DNA of 64,000 nucleotides from an uncultured Eubacteriales bacterium (GTDB lineage: Bacteria > Bacillota > Clostridia > Oscillospirales > Oscillospiraceae), in the NCBI GenBank assembly GCA_902492005.1, contig CABUJV010000003.1, positions 39,916-103,915 of the forward strand, in the 5' to 3' direction. Below are positions 33,501 through 40,051 of the stretch, one piece after another (the stretch's first letter is position 1; each line of letters opens with the position of its first letter). The notes beneath the pieces are model-generated. The model did not search any database. It saw nothing but the letters and a program-made list of their open reading frames with translations, and had not been told where the DNA came from. Both the position numbers and the translations under genes were made by a program.

Positions 33501-34745
33501 GTTCAGGCCCTCCACCGCATCCCGGGCCGCCTCCGTCCAGCGGCGCTCCGCCTCCCCCATGGGGCTGTCCCGATCCGGCAGGTCGGCCAGCAGGCCGAAG
33601 CGCAGCTCCGCCCCCGCGTCCCGATTGGCCAGCCGGTAGCGCTCCAGCAGAGCCGCCAGCTTGTCTCCGCTGTGCTCGTCGGTGAGCAGGCTGGCGATGA
33701 CGCAGAGGGTCCGCCCCTCCCGAGGCACCCCATCCTTCAGTGCCAGACGGTGGACCGGGCGGGGATGCACCAGACGCACCACCAGAAAGTCGGTCCCGTT
33801 CTTCACCACGTCGGACACCGGCAGAAGCAGCAGAAGCGGCGCCCACAGGCAGTCCAGCCGGAATCCCAGCAGCAGGGACAGGAAGAGAGTGGTCACCACC
33901 ACCACCCCCACATACAGGACGCCTGCGGTCAGGTGTGTATGGGACTCAAAGAGCTGGAACCCAACATGCCGCTCTTCCCCCCGCGCCTGGGCGGCCGATT
34001 TGATCGCCCGCTCCGCCGTGTCGATCTCGGAAAGGCCCTTCCGCCAGGCCAGACGGCAGACCTGATGGCGGTAGCGGCCACGGGTCTCGTCATCCATGAG
34101 GGGATAGACCCCCGCAGGGTCGCTCTGGAGGATGGCCTCCACCCGGCTGGCCCGCTCCAGCAGGCCGGCCAGGTCGGCGGTGGACAGCGTCCGCAGGGCG
34201 GTGAACACCGACTCCATCCCGGCGCTCAGCCGCTCCTCCTCGCCGTCCTCCCGGTCCAGCTCCCTGCACAGCAGGTCCAGCCGCTCCGCCAGAGCACATT
34301 TGAGGGCCGGCACGAAGAGAGAGAGCTCACGCTCCGTCAGCGGCTGGGCGCCCTGCGCCCGCTCCAGGAAGAGCTCCAGCCTCCGGGGGCCGGCGTCCGC
34401 CCCCGCCCCCCAGACATAGGCCCGGGCCAGCTCCAGCACCAGCGGCCGGCGCACCCCGTCCCGCACGATATACCGCAGCCTTCGGGCCTTTCGGAAGGCC
34501 GCCGCTCCGTCCCGGCCCTCCCGCTGCGCCAGATACCAGTTGTCCAGCAGCCACTCCGCCGCTCCGCTCTTCTCCGCCCGCCAGACCCGGTCCCGCACCG
34601 CGGTGACGCGTTGGAGGCACTCCAGGGTCAGCCGCCAGACCGGTCGTCCCCCCATCCAGCCCTCCGGCTGGAAGGCGCGGGCAGTATTCTCTCCAAACTG
34701 TCCCAAATGCTTATCGTCCATGGGAAGGAATGTGGTGCGGTCCAT
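27570..34745 (-). CDS. Cyclic beta-glucan synthase-like GT84-GH189-GH94 protein (NdvB/Cgs-like)
   Basis: This giant 2391-residue membrane protein has a hydrophobic pair near residues 270-310. A GT-A glycosyltransferase segment follows with LDSDTCL near 478 and HDLLEGSYLRAGLIG then RWVRGDWQ (about 590-650). Three more hydrophobic blocks lie near 675-718, 738-762 and 798-831. A glycoamylase-like middle domain (about 900-1250, with GISESAFYSFDAGLNYQYKAHG) is the region where the cyclising GH189 activity was reported in related enzymes. The C-terminal phosphorylase-type GH94 half carries GTGDWNDGMDLVG near 2085. Brucella and Agrobacterium synthases are about 2800 residues, so this is shorter, probably at the N-terminus. 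The product is likely beta-1,2-glucan, cyclic or linear; unproven. It is monocistronic by position. Confidence 0.85.
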   Translation of the reverse strand: MDRTTFLPMDDKHLGQFGENTARAFQPEGWMGGRPVWRLTLECLQRVTAVRDRVWRAEKSGAAEWLLDNWYLAQREGRDGAAAFRKARRLRYIVRDGVRRPLVLELARAYVWGAGADAGPRRLELFLERAQGAQPLTERELSLFVPALKCALAERLDLLCRELDREDGEEERLSAGMESVFTALRTLSTADLAGLLERASRVEAILQSDPAGVYPLMDDETRGRYRHQVCRLAWRKGLSEIDTAERAIKSAAQARGEERHVGFQLFESHTHLTAGVLYVGVVVVTTLFLSLLLGFRLDCLWAPLLLLLPVSDVVKNGTDFLVVRLVHPRPVHRLALKDGVPREGRTLCVIASLLTDEHSGDKLAALLERYRLANRDAGAELRFGLLADLPDRDSPMGEAERRWTEAARDAVEGLNAKYGGGFYLFFRRPAFHAGDERYMGWERKRGALVELVRLLKGRRSGLEVLAGDRTALKGTRYVITLDSDTCLSVGAARELIGAMLHPMNRPRVDPRRKVVVSGYGLLQPRVGVELEAANRSQFSRIFAGQGGVDPYGSAASDVYHDLFDEGTYTGKGIFDVNVFFTCLDRRFPENTILSHDLLEGSYLRAGLIGDVELTDGYPYKVTSYFSRLHRWVRGDWQLLPWLGRTVRDENGRREVNPVGPIAKWKLFDNLRRSLVPVSTLLALVLGMCRSGPVFAAAAGVAVLAAASHLLLSGADLAFRRGRGLTERYHSNIITGFGGVLLQTLVQLLLLPYQAWICASAAFTALWRMGVSHKKLLAWTTAAEAERRVGDGLWANYQKLWPSVAAGLLCAACSRFPAGAAVGLVWMASPAFAWAMSRPVARTRRLEKEDRPFLLHQAALIWQYFAEFLRPQDHWLPPDNWQEQPAVGLARRTSPTNIGMALLCCLAAADLELAPRNRALSLIGRILDTVEKLPKWHGHLYNWYDTAAAVPLEPRYVSTVDSGNLCGCLIALEAGLREWGADGEADRAAALGAAMEFTPLYDSTRRLFYIGYDCAEGEYTQGWYDLMASEARQTSYIAVARGEVEPRHWRRLSRALVSWDHYCGMASWTGTMFEYFMPHLLLPAEPNSLLYESLTFCAYAQRKRAAGTGAPWGISESAFYSFDAGLNYQYKAHGVQRLGLKRGLDRELVISPYSTFLTLPLVPGRAVRNLRRLRDLGLEGPYGLYEAADFTPERRTGGKSFEPVRSYMAHHLGMSLVAIDNALNGQVMQRRFMADAAMTSYRELLQEKVPVGAQVLRTPRREVPEKPRRGEPGGLQRMGEGCDRSLPECHLLSGGAWRVLCTDAGASRSVMGGTDLTRCSLERPWQGPGVALFLSGPEGLIPLTPAPFYREEPAYGWRFDGSGAAWTMEWNYYASVLTLQVSEEENGELREVTLRWNGAGERTVELVCYLEPVLARREDYEAHPAFSKLSLESRDLGNGVLFTRRPRRNGENRPALAVLWEGAEAGLDTSREAALGRGGLLALEGALIRPPRGTEGAVLDPCLLARFPLTLSGGTETRFRMALSAADEGDHAVESAARLLRLPEERRGGRMDWLMRRINLTSEMALHAFELLRRLQFPDRDRVRPGSEEQRALWPFGISGDLPIAVLLVEEQEQLEDALRLTLEHQFLDRSGFRFDLALLLAEGGDYRRPIREGLLEGLRDQDWSHRIGVKGGIYLLDAAQAAGPLQSAGLRLGAEGSFPERKEDRKYTVKEINLSNHAAMPAFFWAQSGAFSFQTGETLPPVGWSMMLCNGSFGWMTDETGGGHLWQGNAREQPLTRWQNDPLAVGGPEELLYQSREESCSFFAHADGLPSQVTYFPGNARWEKTWRGRTIRCTACVPPELDARILLLEAEGEGRVLYRREGEGERSWPIRDRLCLRTGPEGTQPIDAVLADRLFRETEAYWKEKTGALWFDTPDKALDRYLNGWAPYQIIACRLFGRTSLYQNGGAFGFRDQLQDVCAVLSVAPELARAQILRACAHQYREGDVMHWWHPGQDGAPDKGVRTRISDDLLWLPYALCEYLDQTGDRSLLNEQVEFLVSDVLAEGERERYEEPARSEERASVLEHALRAADRVLDRGFGVHGLALMGTGDWNDGMDLVGAGGSGESVWLTWFLGLVLRRLMPLCGEARAERYQQAQAACIRAANAAWDGEWFLRGYYDDGATLGSHADQSCQIDSLPQSFAVISGMGEPERTAQGLRAALDRLFDREHAVVRLFTPPFDEGERDPGYIRGYLPGVRENGGQYTHAAVWLALACLRLDWRQEGWEVLRALLPTAHDPTVYQAEPYVLAADVYANPLHQGRGGWSWYTGAAGWYYRTAVEELLGLKLRAGLLYLEPKLPEDWPGFSARWQSGKGLFHIQVRRSGTKGMTLDGRSHTGGIPIRDLTGEHTILFTF

Positions 34746-34860
34746 GGGGACTCCCCTTTCCGTGCTGTGCTCATTTTCTCCCTAGCTTTTCCCAACCAGC
34801 CCACAACCTATTCCTCCCGCCCCGCAGCTGGGAAAATCCCCGCTTTTCTGGGATTTCTTC

Positions 34861-34889
34861 TTGACAACGGGCACAAAATGCTGTATCAT
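34861..34889 (+). promoter_or_regulatory. Sigma-A promoter of the ylxM-ffh operon
   Basis: TTGACA (34861-34866) and TATCAT (34884-34889) with a 17-nt spacer; transcription is predicted near 34896. The 34746-34860 stretch before it shows no gene and should hold the promoter of the opposite glucan synthase, which I could not identify. Confidence 0.88.
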
Positions 34890-34941
34890 ATTCGTTGTGT
34901 AAAGGTTAATAGCTTTACAAAATACAAATGGAGGTGTGGAC

Positions 34942-35310
34942 ATGAAGAATCAGGCTTACCGTATGGCCCTGCTCTTCGACTTTTACGGCGATCTGCTCAC
35001 AGACCGGCAGAAGGAATTCTACGACCTCTATTACAACGAGGACCTCTCTCTGGCCGAGATCGCCGAAAATTACGGCATCACCCGCCAGGGCGTCCGTGAT
35101 GTCATCGTCCGGGCGGAGGCCTACCTCACCGAAATTGAGGACAAGACCGGCCTGATTCGCCGGTTTCACACCATGCAGGCCCAACTCAAAGAGGTGGAGG
35201 GCTGCGCCCGCAGGCTTCTGGAGCTCAACGCCGCCCGCTTCGAGGACGATGAGCTGGAGGCGCTGGGCAAGCAGCTCCAGGGCCTGGCCGAGACTTTGAT
35301 TCAGGAGTAA
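34942..35310 (+). CDS. ylxM: YlxM-family HTH protein
   Basis: The 122-residue protein has a sigma-70 region 4-like helix-turn-helix (YNEDLSLAEIAENYGITRQGVRDVIVRAE, about 31-60) followed by a helical tail. YlxM always lies directly upstream of ffh in Firmicutes and is reported to affect SRP function in streptococci. The stop is followed by the ffh ATG 2 nt later. ATG 34942 with GGAGGT at 6-nt spacing is preferred over the GTG at 34936. Confidence 0.93.
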   Translation: MKNQAYRMALLFDFYGDLLTDRQKEFYDLYYNEDLSLAEIAENYGITRQGVRDVIVRAEAYLTEIEDKTGLIRRFHTMQAQLKEVEGCARRLLELNAARFEDDELEALGKQLQGLAETLIQE

Positions 35311-35312
35311 GA

Positions 35313-36671
35313 ATGGCATTCGAAGGTTTGACCGAAAAACTCTCCTCCGCCTTCAAAAAGCTGCGCGGCAAGGGCCGCCTGTCCGAGGCCGACGTCAAGG
35401 AGGCCATGCGTGAGATCCGTCTGGCCCTGCTGGAAGCCGACGTCAGCTACAAGGTGGTCAAGGAGTTCATCAAAAAAGTCACGGAGCGGGCCGTAGGCGC
35501 CGACGTGTTGGAGAGCCTCACCCCCGCCCAGATGATCGTCAAGATCGTCAACGAGGAGCTCACCGCCCTGATGGGCGGCCAGAGCACCAAGCTGAACCTG
35601 TCCCCCAAGCCGCCCACCGTGGTCATGCTGGTGGGCCTCAACGGAGCGGGCAAGACCACCAACGGGGCCAAACTGGCGGGGTATATGAAGAAACAGAACG
35701 GCAAACGCCCTCTGCTGGCCGCCTGCGACACCTTCCGTCCCGCCGCCATCCACCAGTTGGAGGTCGTGGGCGGACAGCTGGACATTCCCGTGTTTCAGAT
35801 GGGGCAGATCGACCCGGTGGATATTGCCAAGTCCGCCATTGAGCACGCAAGGAAGCACGGCAACGACATTGTATTCGTGGATACCGCCGGCCGGCTCCAC
35901 GTAGACGAGGAGCTGATGGAACAGCTCAAGGTGATGAAGGCCGCCATTGACCCCGACGAGATCCTGCTCATCGTGGATGCCATGATCGGTCAGGACGCCG
36001 TCAACGCCGCCCAGACCTTTGACGAGGCCCTGGATATCACCGGCGTCATGCTCACCAAGCTGGACGGCGACGCCCGGGGCGGCGCGGCCCTCTCCATCAA
36101 GGCCGTTACCGGCAAGCCCATCAAATTCGTAGGCGTGGGTGAAAAGCTGGACCAGATCGAGGTCTTTCACCCCGACCGTATGGCCTCCCGCATCCTGGGT
36201 ATGGGCGACGTGCTCTCCCTCATCGAGAAGGCGGAGCAGAACTTCGACGCGAAGAAGGCTGCCGAGCTCCAGGAGAAGATGAAAAAAAACCGTCTCACTC
36301 TGACGGATTATTACGAGCAGCTCATCCAGCTCAAGAGCATGGGCTCTCTGTCTGATATCGTCGGGATGCTCCCCGGCATCAACGCTAAGGCGCTGGAGGG
36401 CGCCACCGTGGATGAGCGTCTGCTGTCCCAGACCGAGGCCATCATCCTATCTATGACCCCCGCAGAGCGGGAGAACCCCTCTCTGCTCAACTCCAGCCGC
36501 AAAAAGCGCATCGCTGCCGGCAGCGGCACTCAGGTAGTCGACGTCAACCGGCTGCTCAAGCAATTTGAGATGATGCAGCAGATGACCCGCCAGATGGCGG
36601 GCGGGAAAATGGCCAAAAAAATGGGCCGCTTCGGCGGCATGGGGAAAAGGAAGGGCTTTCCCTTCGGATGA
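35313..36671 (+). CDS. ffh: Signal recognition particle protein Ffh
   Basis: This 452-residue GTPase targets membrane and secreted proteins to the translocon. The N domain is followed by the G domain with GLNGAGKTT (108-116), DTFRPAA, DTAGRLH (190-196) and TKLDGD (248-253). The C-terminal M domain (about 300-452) is rich in methionine and lysine and ends MAKKMGRFGGMGKRKGF. The P-loop reads NGAGKTT rather than the usual QGSGKTT, a mild variant. Confidence 0.97.
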   Translation: MAFEGLTEKLSSAFKKLRGKGRLSEADVKEAMREIRLALLEADVSYKVVKEFIKKVTERAVGADVLESLTPAQMIVKIVNEELTALMGGQSTKLNLSPKPPTVVMLVGLNGAGKTTNGAKLAGYMKKQNGKRPLLAACDTFRPAAIHQLEVVGGQLDIPVFQMGQIDPVDIAKSAIEHARKHGNDIVFVDTAGRLHVDEELMEQLKVMKAAIDPDEILLIVDAMIGQDAVNAAQTFDEALDITGVMLTKLDGDARGGAALSIKAVTGKPIKFVGVGEKLDQIEVFHPDRMASRILGMGDVLSLIEKAEQNFDAKKAAELQEKMKKNRLTLTDYYEQLIQLKSMGSLSDIVGMLPGINAKALEGATVDERLLSQTEAIILSMTPAERENPSLLNSSRKKRIAAGSGTQVVDVNRLLKQFEMMQQMTRQMAGGKMAKKMGRFGGMGKRKGFPFG

Positions 36672-36742
36672 TTCCGGTTGGTAGGCGTCCCTGCGGACGT
36701 TTCCATATAAAAGATGTAGAACAATGTGGAGGTGAATATAAA

Positions 36743-36979
36743 ATGGTGAAAATCAGACTGCGTCGGATGGGCGCCAAGAAGGCTCCCTTCTATCGTATCG
36801 TGGTGGCCGACTCCCGTTATCCCCGCGACGGACGCTTTATCGAGGAGATCGGCACCTATGATCCCAAGGCCAATCCCGCCGAGCTGAAGGTGGATGTGGA
36901 GCGCGCTCAGGCCTGGATCAAGACCGGCGCTCAACCCACCGAGACCGTCAAGTCTCTGCTGAAGAAGGCCGGCGTGTAA
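36743..36979 (+). CDS. rpsP: 30S ribosomal protein S16
   Basis: The 78-residue product is complete S16: MVKIRLRRMGAKKAPFYRIV and a central DPKANP-type segment. ATG 36743 is preceded by GGAGGTGAA; the longer frame from 36668 is spurious. It is next to khpA, rimM and trmD, the conserved ribosome-maturation operon. Confidence 0.97.
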   Translation: MVKIRLRRMGAKKAPFYRIVVADSRYPRDGRFIEEIGTYDPKANPAELKVDVERAQAWIKTGAQPTETVKSLLKKAGV

Positions 36980-36990
36980 GGAGAACACCA

Positions 36991-37221
36991 ATGAAGGAAC
37001 TGCTTACCTATGTGGCCCGGAACCTGGTGGAGCATCCAGAAGCGGTTTCCGTCACTGAGACCGCCGGGGCGGGCGAGACCGTTCTGGAACTGCGGGTGGC
37101 CCCCGAGGATATGGGCAAGGTCATCGGCCGCCAGGGCCGCATCGCCAAGGAGATCCGCACGCTGATGCGCTCCGTGGCCCAGCGCAAAGGAACGAAGGTT
37201 TCGGTCGAGATCGTCGATTGA
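36991..37221 (+). CDS. khpA: KH-domain RNA-binding protein KhpA
   Basis: The 76-residue protein is a single KH domain with the GxxG loop in MGKVIGRQGRIAKEIRTLM and the C-terminal strand GTKVSVEIVD. KhpA with KhpB binds RNA and affects division in pneumococcus. It sits between rpsP and rimM as in other Firmicutes. A stem-loop follows immediately. Confidence 0.94.
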   Translation: MKELLTYVARNLVEHPEAVSVTETAGAGETVLELRVAPEDMGKVIGRQGRIAKEIRTLMRSVAQRKGTKVSVEIVD

Positions 37222-37227
37222 GACAAG

Positions 37228-37257
37228 AACGGCGGGGGCAGCCCCGCCGTTTTCGTT
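37228..37257 (+). terminator. Stem-loop between khpA and rimM (possible attenuator)
   Basis: Arms 37228-37237 and 37242-37251 pair perfectly around GCAG, followed by TTCGTTT. It is terminator-like but lies inside the operon, so it probably causes partial termination between khpA and rimM-trmD. Confidence 0.6.
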
Positions 37258-37277
37258 TGTCGGAAAAGGAGCGACCT

Positions 37278-37781
37278 ATGAAAAACAAGTTTTTAGAGGC
37301 CGGGCAGATCGTCAACACCCACGGAATCCAGGGGGAGCTGAAGATCGTCCCATGGGCCGACTCGCCGGAGTTTCTCTGCGGCTTTGACGTCTTTTATATC
37401 GATGGAGCGCCGGTCAAGGTGCTGGGCGCCCGCGCGCACAAGGGAAATATCCTTGTCAGGTTGGCGGGCGTGGGCGACATCAATGCCGCCATGCGTCTCA
37501 AGGGCAAGATCATCTCGATCGACCGCACTGGAGTGGTCCTCCCCGAAGGGCGGCACTTTATTGCCGACCTCATTGGCCTGGAGGTGCGGGACGCCGCCAG
37601 CGGCGAGGTGCTGGGAGAGATCTCCGATGTGCTCACCCCGCCGGCCCACGAGGTCTATGTGGTCAGGGGCGGGCGTCACGAGTATATGATTCCAGCCGTG
37701 GATGCGTTTCTGGCGGAGACCAATGTGGAAGGCGGCTACGTTCGGGTCCGCCTGATCGAGGGGATGGCCAGCGATGTATAG
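37278..37781 (+). CDS. rimM: Ribosome maturation factor RimM
   Basis: The 167-residue protein has the N-terminal RimM barrel (GQIVNTHGIQGELKI, VLGARAHKGNILVRLAGV) and the C-terminal PRC barrel (GLEVRDAASGEVLGEISDV, EYMIPAVDAFL). It binds S19 and assists 30S maturation. ATG 37278 has an AAAAGGAG SD; the frame from 37218 includes an unlikely Arg-rich extension. The 3' end overlaps trmD by 8 nt. Confidence 0.95.
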   Translation: MKNKFLEAGQIVNTHGIQGELKIVPWADSPEFLCGFDVFYIDGAPVKVLGARAHKGNILVRLAGVGDINAAMRLKGKIISIDRTGVVLPEGRHFIADLIGLEVRDAASGEVLGEISDVLTPPAHEVYVVRGGRHEYMIPAVDAFLAETNVEGGYVRVRLIEGMASDV

Positions 37782-38535
37782 GATCGATATCATGACACTC
37801 TTTGACGAAACGGTGGGCGATATGATGAACGAGTCCATCCTGGGCCGGGCCCAGGAACGGGACCTGATCCGCATCGAAGCCCATCAGATCCGGGATTATA
37901 CCTTAAATAAACAGAAGCAGGTGGACGACTACCCCTACGGCGGCGGCCGCGGGGCTGTGATGCAGGCCGACCCGCTCTACCAGTGCTGGAAGCACATTGT
38001 GGACGCCTACGGCCCTGGACATACCATCTACATGTCTCCGGCAGGCAAAACCTTTGACCAGGCCGCCGCCAAGCGCCTGAAAAACGATTACGATCACCTG
38101 ATCCTGGTCTGCGGGCACTATGAGGGTATTGACGAACGGTTCATTGAGGAGTGCGTGGAGGAGGAGCTATCCATGGGGGATTTCGTCCTCACCGGCGGCG
38201 AGATCCCCGCCATGGCGGTGGCCGACGCAGTGGCACGCATGGTCCCCGGCGTCCTCCCCGATCCGGAATGCTTCGAAGAGGAGAGCCACTACAACGGGAT
38301 GCTGGAATATCCCCAATACTCCCGTCCCGAGGTGTGGCATGACCGCGCCGTCCCGCCGGTTCTGCTGTCCGGCCACCACGCCAACATCGCCAAATGGCGG
38401 CGCAAGCAGGCCCTCCTCCGCACCCGCACCCGGCGACCGGATCTCTACGCCAGACTGGACCTGTCCTCCAAGTCTGACCAGAAGCTGCTGCAGGAGCTGG
38501 AGGCCGAGGAGCCGAAGACGCCTCCCCTTACCTGA
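37774..38535 (+). CDS. trmD: tRNA (guanine-N1)-methyltransferase TrmD
   Basis: This 253-residue SPOUT-family enzyme methylates G37 of tRNAs. Signatures are the N-terminal GGGRGAVMQADPLY, the trefoil-knot segment LVCGHYEGIDERF and TGGEIPAMAVADAVARMVPGVL. It binds SAM and acts as a dimer. It overlaps rimM by 8 nt, the normal arrangement. No rplS follows within the window. Confidence 0.96.
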   Translation: MYRIDIMTLFDETVGDMMNESILGRAQERDLIRIEAHQIRDYTLNKQKQVDDYPYGGGRGAVMQADPLYQCWKHIVDAYGPGHTIYMSPAGKTFDQAAAKRLKNDYDHLILVCGHYEGIDERFIEECVEEELSMGDFVLTGGEIPAMAVADAVARMVPGVLPDPECFEEESHYNGMLEYPQYSRPEVWHDRAVPPVLLSGHHANIAKWRRKQALLRTRTRRPDLYARLDLSSKSDQKLLQELEAEEPKTPPLT

Positions 38536-38918
38536 CATAACTCCCCCTTTTTCCGCGGAAAATATGCATTTTTTCTCTCCAGGTTACACAAACTTTCGTG
38601 GGACAGCCCTCCCCTGTCTCTGACAGCCTTCACAAGATTTTTTGGAATTATCTTGCTGTTCTGGAGCTTTCTATGTCACAATACAGGGGAAATCTTCGAA
38701 TTAGAACGAACTTTTTCTCCAGTTCGCCGGTCCTCGACACCAACGGCCCCCCTCTCTTCCCGTTTCATCGCCCCAATCGCCCAATCCATTGGGGTGCAAG
38801 CGCTTGATCTGTAACTTTTTGTTACCTTTCGTTTCTCTTTTTCCCTCCTGCCGACGGAATCCGCCTTCACATAATTTCCATTTCCGCATTGAAATCTTCT
38901 GCAAATCGGTCTGTAAGT
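38536..38918. other. AT-richer noncoding stretch before the 3D-domain gene
   Basis: About 380 nt with no convincing gene. It holds short inverted repeats (GCCCCAAT/ATTGGGG near 38770-38792, the palindrome CAAGCGCTTG near 38798-38807, and GTAAC/GTTAC near 38812-38826). Base composition is less GC-rich than the neighbours. I recognise no known riboswitch consensus. Confidence 0.5.
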
Positions 38919-38947
38919 TTGACTTTTGCTCCAAATGTGGCTATAAT
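38919..38947 (+). promoter_or_regulatory. Sigma-A promoter of the 3D-domain gene
   Basis: TTGACT (38919-38924) and TATAAT (38942-38947) with a 17-nt spacer. The start is predicted near 38954, giving a 5' UTR of about 62 nt ending in AGGAGG before the ATG. Confidence 0.87.
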
Positions 38948-39015
38948 CCCTGTACTGTAGTCCAAACGCAAAAGTTACAAGTCATTACAGTCTTGTTTCA
39001 GGAGGTTCTTCCTTT

Positions 39016-39915
39016 ATGTTTACACGATTCTCCCGACGGGGCCGCGTCACCGTCTTTCTGCTATCTGCAGCCCTGGCCGTCACCCTGGTCACAGGTTCCG
39101 CTACGCCCCGCACCACCTATATCATCACCGACGGTGACGTGGTCACCACGGTAGAGGGCTACGCCGGAGAGCTGGACGGCGCATTGGAGCGGGCGGGCAT
39201 CGCTCTCTCCGCTGCCGACCAGGTCCGTTCCGTCCGCAAGGACCGGGTCATTCAGGTGGAGATCGCCCGCCCGGTCACCACCTATGAGACGGAGCTCGCC
39301 GAGCTGCTGCCCTACCAGACGGTCCGCCGTGAAAATCCCGAGCTGGAGCTGGGGCGGGAGCAGGTCGTCCAGACCGGCCGTCAGGGTCAGGTCATCGAGA
39401 CCACCCGGATCGTGACCGATCCGGACGGTACCGTGCACCGCTCGGATCTGGGACGCTCTGTGGCGGAGGAACCCATAGAGGAGATCGTGGAGTACGGCAC
39501 CCGGCTGCCCGCCGTGGCCGCCTCCTACCTCAGCGTCACCAGCGATGTGCTCACCCATGTGAACGCAGCGGAGGACGGCAGCGGCGTTCTCACCACTGCC
39601 TCCGGTCAGACGCTGCGTTACGCCCGGGCCCTCACCGTCACGGCCACCGCCTACACCACAGAGCGTCAGTCCTGGAAAAAAACCGCCACCGGCACCATCG
39701 CCCGTGTGGGCGCCATCGCCGTGGATCCCAAGGTCATCCCCTATGGCACCCGCATGTATATCGTCTCCTCCGACGGCACCATCACCTACGGCGTTGCTAC
39801 TGCGGAGGACTGCGGCGGCAGCATCAAGGGCAACCGGGTCGATCTCTTCTTCAATACCTACAGCGAGTGCATCCACTTCGGCGTGCGCAGCTGCACCGTC
39901 TATATCCTGGATTGA
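39016..39915 (+). CDS. Exported G5/DUF348/3D-domain cell-wall protein
   Basis: The 299-residue protein has a signal peptide (about 11-29, VTVFLLSAALAVTLVTGSAT). It continues with a DUF348-like stretch (about 33-90) and a G5 region (about 100-190, with VVQTGRQGQVIETTRIVTDPDG). It ends in a C-terminal 3D (double-psi beta-barrel) domain with VDPKVIPYGTRMYI (from 236) and AEDCGGSIKGNRVDLFF. Asp237, Asp265 and Asp276 are the three conserved aspartates that define 3D domains. This layout is that of Bacillus YabE and resembles resuscitation-promoting or stationary-phase muralytic proteins. It probably cleaves or binds peptidoglycan. It is monocistronic with its own promoter and terminator. Confidence 0.9.
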   Translation: MFTRFSRRGRVTVFLLSAALAVTLVTGSATPRTTYIITDGDVVTTVEGYAGELDGALERAGIALSAADQVRSVRKDRVIQVEIARPVTTYETELAELLPYQTVRRENPELELGREQVVQTGRQGQVIETTRIVTDPDGTVHRSDLGRSVAEEPIEEIVEYGTRLPAVAASYLSVTSDVLTHVNAAEDGSGVLTTASGQTLRYARALTVTATAYTTERQSWKKTATGTIARVGAIAVDPKVIPYGTRMYIVSSDGTITYGVATAEDCGGSIKGNRVDLFFNTYSECIHFGVRSCTVYILD

Positions 39916-39923
39916 ACCCATCC

Positions 39924-39954
39924 GGAAAACCACCTCTCCCTGAGGTGGTTTTCC
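39924..39954 (+). terminator. Terminator after the 3D-domain gene
   Basis: Arms 39924-39936 and 39942-39954 pair perfectly around TCCCT. The T-run is within the right arm (TTTT) and is short, but the position just after the stop supports termination. Confidence 0.75.
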
Positions 39955-39988
39955 ATGCGCTCCGGCCGCAATTTTATTCTGGTTATTC

Positions 39989-40017
39989 TTGACTTCCCTC
40001 TGGTCCAATGGTACAAT
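39989..40017 (+). promoter_or_regulatory. Sigma-A promoter of the DegV-family gene
   Basis: TTGACT (39989-39994) and TACAAT (40012-40017) with a 17-nt spacer, about 35 nt before the ATG. Confidence 0.85.
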
Positions 40018-40051
40018 ATAATATGTAAAACCAGATTAGGGGATTTTTTTT

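Noticed and set aside
38701..38934. 77-residue minus-strand frame in the noncoding stretch
   Set aside because: No SD, atypical basic and Trp-rich composition, and it overlaps the 3D-gene promoter on the other strand.
38536..39015. c-di-AMP (ydaO) riboswitch before the 3D-domain gene
   Set aside because: Considered because such wall-protein genes are common targets, but the conserved ydaO sequence blocks are not visible and the promoter lies too close to the ATG.
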